From Variovorax sp. RA8 (GTDB lineage Bacteria > Pseudomonadota > Gammaproteobacteria > Burkholderiales > Burkholderiaceae_C): a stretch of 64,000 nucleotides of DNA. Of this stretch, positions 59,837 to 64,000 are shown in pieces; the first letter of the stretch is position 1; each line of letters begins with the position of its first letter. Below the pieces are notes generated by a model, which worked only from the letters and a program-made list of their open reading frames with translations, was not told the DNA's origin and ran no database searches. The stretch covers positions 62,001 to 126,000 of the forward strand of contig NZ_LR594663.1 of NCBI RefSeq assembly GCF_901827175.1, in the 5' to 3' direction. The translations under genes were made by a program, and so were the position numbers.

Positions 59837-61894
59837 ATGAATCGAATAGGAATTGATGTCGGGGGCACCTTCACGGATGTGGTGCTGGTGGACGACGCAT
59901 CCGGCCAGATCTGGTCGACCAAGGTCGCAACCACTCCTGCGGATCGTGTCATGGGGGCCATGAACGGCTTCCGCAAGATACTCGAGCTCAGCGCGCGCGA
60001 CAGCTCCGAGGTCGGCTTCATCGGCCATGGGACCACCATGGCCACCAACATGATCGTCGAAGGCAAGGGCGCCAAGACGGCCTTGGTCACCACTGCCGGG
60101 TTCCGCGACGTACTGGAACTGCGCAGGCTCTCGCGCCACGACCGTGCGGACCTCTACGATCTCCAGTTCGAAAATCCCAAGCCCCTGGTGGAGCGGCGTT
60201 GGCGGCTTGAAGTCAACGAGCGCATGCGTCACGACGGGACGGTTGAAGTGCCCCTCGACCTGGCGCAGCTGCGCGGCCTGGCCGAGCGGCTCGCCGATTC
60301 CGACATCGAGGCGGTGGCGATCTGCTTTCTCCATTCCTACGTGAATCCGGAGCACGAGCGCGCGGCGCTGCAAGAGCTCAGGCGGCTGCTGCCGCGCTGC
60401 TTCATCACCGCGTCGCACGAGGTCAACCCGGAGATGCAGGAGTACGAGCGCACCAGCTCCACCGTCATGAACGCGCTGCTCGGTCCTGTCTGCGGACGCT
60501 ACATCCACAGCTTCGAGGCGCAGCTGCGCGCCGCGGGCTTCGCCGGCGAGCTGCTCTTCATGCAATCCAACGGGGGGCTGGCTTCCACCAAGGTGGTCGC
60601 GGCCAAACCCATCGTGCTGCTCGAGTCGGGGCCCGCAGGGGGCGTCAGCGCTGCAGTGCGCAGCAGCGAGCAGGCACTGCTGCGCGGCGTGTTGCTGGGC
60701 GACATGGGAGGCACGACCTTCGATGTGTCGCTGGTGCGTGAATCACGCCCAGAGATCCGCACGCACGGCCTGCTGCACACACATGCGGTTCGCGCGCCCA
60801 CGATCGACATCGACTCCATAGGCGCCGGCGGGGGCTCGATCGCCTGGATCGACAGCGGCGGCGGCGTGCACATCGGGCCGGAAAGCGCGGCAGCCGACCC
60901 CGGGCCGGCCTGCTACGGTAGGGGCGGCACCAGGCCTACCGTCACTGACTGCAATCTGCTGCTGGGCTACGTGGACCCGGACTCGTTTCTTGGCGGCGAA
61001 TTCAAGCTCGACACCGCCGCGGCACTCGCTGCCGTGGAGACGCACCTGGCCAAGCCGCTGGGCGTTTCCGTCCTGGAGGCGGCCTGGACGGTGCGTGTGG
61101 TGGCGAACGCACTGATGGCGCAGGCAATGCGCCTCATGACGGTGGAGCGCGGCTACGACCCGCGCGAGCTGGCCTACATGTGCTATGGCGGCGCCGGCCC
61201 CGTGCATGCGGTTGACTTGGCGCAGGAGCTGGACATCAAGGAAGTGATCGTGCCGCCGCTGCCGGGCCTCTTCAGCGCATTCGGGATGATCGTGGCCGAC
61301 CGCCAGTTCGACGGGCAGACGGCCGTCGAGACCGAGCTGGAAGCGGTTGCGCCGGCGCGGATCCACGCCATCTGCGCCCAGCTCGAGCAGCAGGCGCGCG
61401 CCGCCTTCGGGCAGGAGCACGCCGCCTCGGGCATGAAGACGATCTACCGCGCGGACTGCCGCTACGCAGGCCAGCCCGCCGCGATCGCTGTCGATATCCC
61501 GCCCGAGCTGCTGCACCCCGATGCCCCGGCCGAGCTGGTGGCGCACATCCGCCAGGGCTTCGAGCGCAATCACAAGCGTATGTGGAACTTCATCAAGTCG
61601 GACCAGCCGATCGTCCTGGTGAACCTGCGGGTACAGGCCACGGTGCAGACCGGCTGGCGCGGGATCGTCAGCCAGGGCACTCCCGCCCCGGCAGCCACTC
61701 GCGGCCGTCGCGAGCGCAATGTGTATGTCGCCGGGCGCATGCAGTCGCTGCCGGTTCACCATCGGACCCACCTGGCAGTGGACGTTCCTGTCGCAGGGCC
61801 GGCAATCATCGAGGAACAAAGCAGCTGCATCGTCTTCAAGGTCGGGCAGACCGCGAGGATCGACGAGGTCGGCAACCTGCGCATTGCGCTCTGA
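59837..61894 (+). CDS. hyuA: Hydantoinase/oxoprolinase alpha-type subunit (HyuA)
   Basis: 685 residues. N-terminal ASKHA-like start R-I-G-I-D-V-G-G-T-F-T-D-V-V-L-V, then G-H-G-T-T-M-A-T-N, D-M-G-G-T-T-F-D-V-S and S-I-G-A-G-G-G-S-I-A, all ATP-binding elements of the family. Members form N-methylhydantoinase, 5-oxoprolinase or acetophenone/acetone carboxylase subunits. The pair with HyuB begins 8 bases apart. Substrate unknown. Confidence 0.92.
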   Translation: MNRIGIDVGGTFTDVVLVDDASGQIWSTKVATTPADRVMGAMNGFRKILELSARDSSEVGFIGHGTTMATNMIVEGKGAKTALVTTAGFRDVLELRRLSRHDRADLYDLQFENPKPLVERRWRLEVNERMRHDGTVEVPLDLAQLRGLAERLADSDIEAVAICFLHSYVNPEHERAALQELRRLLPRCFITASHEVNPEMQEYERTSSTVMNALLGPVCGRYIHSFEAQLRAAGFAGELLFMQSNGGLASTKVVAAKPIVLLESGPAGGVSAAVRSSEQALLRGVLLGDMGGTTFDVSLVRESRPEIRTHGLLHTHAVRAPTIDIDSIGAGGGSIAWIDSGGGVHIGPESAAADPGPACYGRGGTRPTVTDCNLLLGYVDPDSFLGGEFKLDTAAALAAVETHLAKPLGVSVLEAAWTVRVVANALMAQAMRLMTVERGYDPRELAYMCYGGAGPVHAVDLAQELDIKEVIVPPLPGLFSAFGMIVADRQFDGQTAVETELEAVAPARIHAICAQLEQQARAAFGQEHAASGMKTIYRADCRYAGQPAAIAVDIPPELLHPDAPAELVAHIRQGFERNHKRMWNFIKSDQPIVLVNLRVQATVQTGWRGIVSQGTPAPAATRGRRERNVYVAGRMQSLPVHHRTHLAVDVPVAGPAIIEEQSSCIVFKVGQTARIDEVGNLRIAL

Positions 61895-61901
61895 GGCTCC
61901 C

Positions 61902-63626
61902 ATGGAAACGATCGTCTACGAAATCCTTCGCAACTCACTCTATGCAACGGCGCGCGAGATGAAGATCGCCATGATGCGCACCGCTGCCAGCCCGATCATG
62001 CATCTGGGCGCCGACGCGTCCGCAGCGGTCTTCGATGCCGACATGCAGCTGGTGGCGCAGGGCAACGACATCCCCACGATGCTCGGCTCGGCGGTCATCT
62101 CTACGAAGGTCTCCGTCGAAGCCATCGGCCGCGACAAGCTGCGCCCGGGCGACGTGATCATCAGCAACGATGCCTACCTCGGCGGCGGCAACCACCAGCC
62201 CGATGTCCAGGTGACCCGGCCCGTGTTCGTCGGCGAGGAGCTCGTTGCCTTCGTGATGACGAGGGGCCACTGGACCGACATCGGCGGACAGGCCCCGGGC
62301 AGCTACACGCTGAACACCTGGGACATCTACGGCGAGGGCATCCGCATCCCGCCGGTGCTGCTCTACAGGAACGACGAGATCGTGCAGGACGTGCAAACGA
62401 TGATCGTGCAGAACACGCGCGACCCCGAAGGCCGGCTGCTGGACATCCAGGCGCAGTACGCAGGCACCTTCGTCGGCGACCAGCGCATGCAGTCGCTCGC
62501 GGCCAAGTACGGGAAGGCGGCACTGCGCGACGCCATGCGCCGCTCGCTCGATCATTCTGAGGCGCTGATGCGCGAAGCCATCCGGGGCATCCCCGACGGC
62601 GTGTACGAGGCGCAGGATTTCGCCGAAGGCGTCGAGGCGCCGGGCTGGTCCGGCGCACCGGTTGCGCTGAAGGTGAAGGTCACTGTCTCCGGCGACCGGA
62701 TCCATTTCGACTACACCGGCACGGGTGCCCAGGCGCGCGGCGGCATCAACTGCCCGCTGGCGGTCACCTGCAACAGCACGTGGTTCACCGTCAAGGCGCT
62801 GACGGACGTCTCGATTCCCATCAACCAGGGCTGCTACCGCCCGGTGACCATCGAGGCGCCGCTCGGGAGCATCGTCAACTGCCAGTTCCCCGCTTCGGTG
62901 GTCAGCGGCAACACGGAGACGTCCCCGCGCGTGATCGATCTGTGCCTCAAGGCCCTGTCGAAAGCCGTGCCTGAACGGGTGATCGGGCAGAGCAACTGCG
63001 CCGCATGCTCCGGCGTCTTCGGCGGGCGCGATCCGGTGGAGCAGCGCGTGCGACGCACCGGCAGGGAGTTCGTCAGCATGGTCGAGCCGCACGGCGGCGG
63101 CATGGGCGCGCGCGCCACCCGCGACGGCATCAGCGGCATCCGCGTCTACGTGGGCAACGCCGGTTCGCTGCCGGTGGAGTTCATCGAGCAGACGATGCCG
63201 CTGGTGGTGGAGGACTGGGCGCTGATACCCGACAGCGGCGGGGCAGGGCGGTACCGCGGGGGCCTCACGGCGAGGCGCACCTATCGGGTGGAGTTCGAGG
63301 AGGCCACGTTCACTGTCGCGGGCGAGCGCGGCAAGGCCGCGCCCGAAGGCTATTTCGGTGGGGGCCCCGGCGCACTGTTCGACTGTCGCATCCTGAGTCC
63401 GGACGGCGGCGCGCGCACGCTGCCGCCCAAGGGCGCCACGGCCATCGTCCATCGCGGCGACCGGGTAGTGATTCAGCCGGCCGGAAGCGGCGGCTACGGG
63501 GAACCCAGGTCCCGGCCGGCGGAAGACGTGTTCAGTGACGTGCTCGACGGCTACGTGACGCCGCGCGCGGCGCGAGAGCTCTATGGCGCCGACCTGCCGC
63601 AGCCCGTGGAGCTCAAGCATGCATGA
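61902..63626 (+). CDS. hyuB: Hydantoinase/oxoprolinase beta-type subunit (HyuB)
   Basis: 574 residues. Family segments are G-N-D-I-P-T-M-L-G-S, D-A-Y-L-G-G-G-N-H-Q-P-D-V and F-D-Y-T-G-T-G-A-Q-A-R-G-G-I-N. It complements HyuA; in carboxylases it carries the metal or substrate site. The C-terminal E-L-K-H-A overlaps the next start by eight bases. Confidence 0.92.
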   Translation: METIVYEILRNSLYATAREMKIAMMRTAASPIMHLGADASAAVFDADMQLVAQGNDIPTMLGSAVISTKVSVEAIGRDKLRPGDVIISNDAYLGGGNHQPDVQVTRPVFVGEELVAFVMTRGHWTDIGGQAPGSYTLNTWDIYGEGIRIPPVLLYRNDEIVQDVQTMIVQNTRDPEGRLLDIQAQYAGTFVGDQRMQSLAAKYGKAALRDAMRRSLDHSEALMREAIRGIPDGVYEAQDFAEGVEAPGWSGAPVALKVKVTVSGDRIHFDYTGTGAQARGGINCPLAVTCNSTWFTVKALTDVSIPINQGCYRPVTIEAPLGSIVNCQFPASVVSGNTETSPRVIDLCLKALSKAVPERVIGQSNCAACSGVFGGRDPVEQRVRRTGREFVSMVEPHGGGMGARATRDGISGIRVYVGNAGSLPVEFIEQTMPLVVEDWALIPDSGGAGRYRGGLTARRTYRVEFEEATFTVAGERGKAAPEGYFGGGPGALFDCRILSPDGGARTLPPKGATAIVHRGDRVVIQPAGSGGYGEPRSRPAEDVFSDVLDGYVTPRAARELYGADLPQPVELKHA

Positions 63627-64000
63627 GAAGGCGCTTCCACTCGAGGGAATCTGCGTCGTGGAGATCGGCCACAGCCTTGCCGCGCCCTATGCGGGCCTGA
63701 TCTTCGCGCACCTGGGTGCCCGCGTCGTGAAGATCGAGAACGCCTCGGGCGGCGACTATGCGCGTGGCTGGGGCCCGCCCTTCATCGACGGCGCTTCGGC
63801 GCTTTTCCACGCCATCAACCACGGCAAGGAAAGCATCAGCGCGGACTTCAATGACAGCGAATGTATCGACCGCATCCGGGAGTTCATCGTCGCCAATGCG
63901 CACGTCGTCATCCAGAACCTCAAGCCGGGCAACCTCGAGCGGCATCGCCTGGGCGCGCAGGACCTCACGCAGCTCAGTCCCTCGCTCATCTACTGCAACA
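63619..64000 (+). CDS. CaiB/BaiF family CoA transferase, partial
   Basis: 127 residues before the window ends. Starts M-H-E-K-A-L-P-L-E-G-I-C-V-V-E-I-G-H with L-A-A-P-Y-A-G-L-I-F-A-H-L-G-A-R-V-V-K-I-E, then G-D-Y-A-R-G-W-G-P-P-F; the type III CoA transferase opening. Overlaps hyuB, so it belongs to the LacI-controlled operon and may activate the acid made or used by the HyuAB enzyme. The catalytic Asp would lie past the window edge. Confidence 0.85.
   Translation, partial: MHEKALPLEGICVVEIGHSLAAPYAGLIFAHLGARVVKIENASGGDYARGWGPPFIDGASALFHAINHGKESISADFNDSECIDRIREFIVANAHVVIQNLKPGNLERHRLGAQDLTQLSPSLIYCN

Noticed and set aside
1..64000. CRISPR array, tRNA or rRNA genes
   Set aside because: No regularly spaced short repeats and no cloverleaf-like or rRNA-like sequence were noticed on reading.

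Overview
The window is high-GC DNA from what is most likely a soil or environmental betaproteobacterium of the Burkholderiales (Variovorax/Bordetella/Cupriavidus-like). Three separate Bug/TctC-type solute receptors, a periplasmic family greatly expanded in that order, CoA-dependent aromatic-type catabolism, TRAP and Liv-type importers and many regulator-plus-operon modules all point that way. No tRNA, rRNA or CRISPR array was seen. Intact catabolic operons alternate with decayed accessory DNA full of frameshifted relics, insertion sequences and plasmid-type genes.

Layout. 0-3.3 kb: decayed accessory DNA with a first copy of a cassette of small unknown genes. 3.4-10.9 kb: AraC regulator, convergent Bug receptor and a tightly overlapping operon (C-C hydrolase-like enzyme, Bug receptor, quinone oxidoreductase-like enzyme, alpha/beta hydrolase, fumarylacetoacetase-family hydrolase, VOC protein with a 2-His-1-Glu triad). 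10.9-17.2 kb: relics of an IS6-type transposase, a Fic protein, a KfrA-like coiled-coil gene joined to a metallophosphoesterase, a MOSC protein and a broken IS1182 element. 17.4-22.7 kb: IclR regulator, cupin, DapA-family lyase and a complete TRAP importer. 22.9-26.6 kb: two identical direct IS1182 copies enclosing one DUF2185 (immunity-like) gene. 26.7-29.7 kb: second copy of the small-gene cassette. 29.7-49.0 kb: a large catabolic island: TetR regulator, MaoC hydratase, enoyl-CoA hydratase, DUF35 protein, thiolase-like protein, phenylacetate-CoA-ligase-like enzyme, diiron oxygenase-like protein with its reductase, a Liv-type ABC importer with a LivM-LivG fusion, FAD-linked 2-hydroxyacid oxidase, Lrp regulator and a fused 2-oxoacid (indolepyruvate) ferredoxin oxidoreductase. 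49.1-54.9 kb: second accessory zone with a VapBC-type pair and a broken exonuclease VII operon. 55.1-64.0 kb: Bug receptor, SMP-30 lactonase, LysR, then a LacI-controlled hydantoinase/acetophenone-carboxylase-like pair followed by a CoA transferase cut by the window edge.

How genes work together. In the 29.7-49 kb island, import, CoA activation, oxygenation by a single-polypeptide diiron protein fed by a 2Fe-2S flavoreductase, hydration and a thiolase/DUF35 pair that may act as a retro-aldolase form a plausible route for an aromatic or alicyclic acid. The 2-hydroxyacid oxidase and the 2-oxoacid oxidoreductase could feed it with an acyl-CoA from a hydroxy- or oxo-acid. A shared palindrome (core TCCGGACGGA) lies in three promoter regions of the island and suggests one TetR regulon. 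The most unusual non-catabolic signal is the duplicated cassette of small unknown genes, whose last gene starts exactly at the edge of a hairpin that keeps its loop while its stem covaries.
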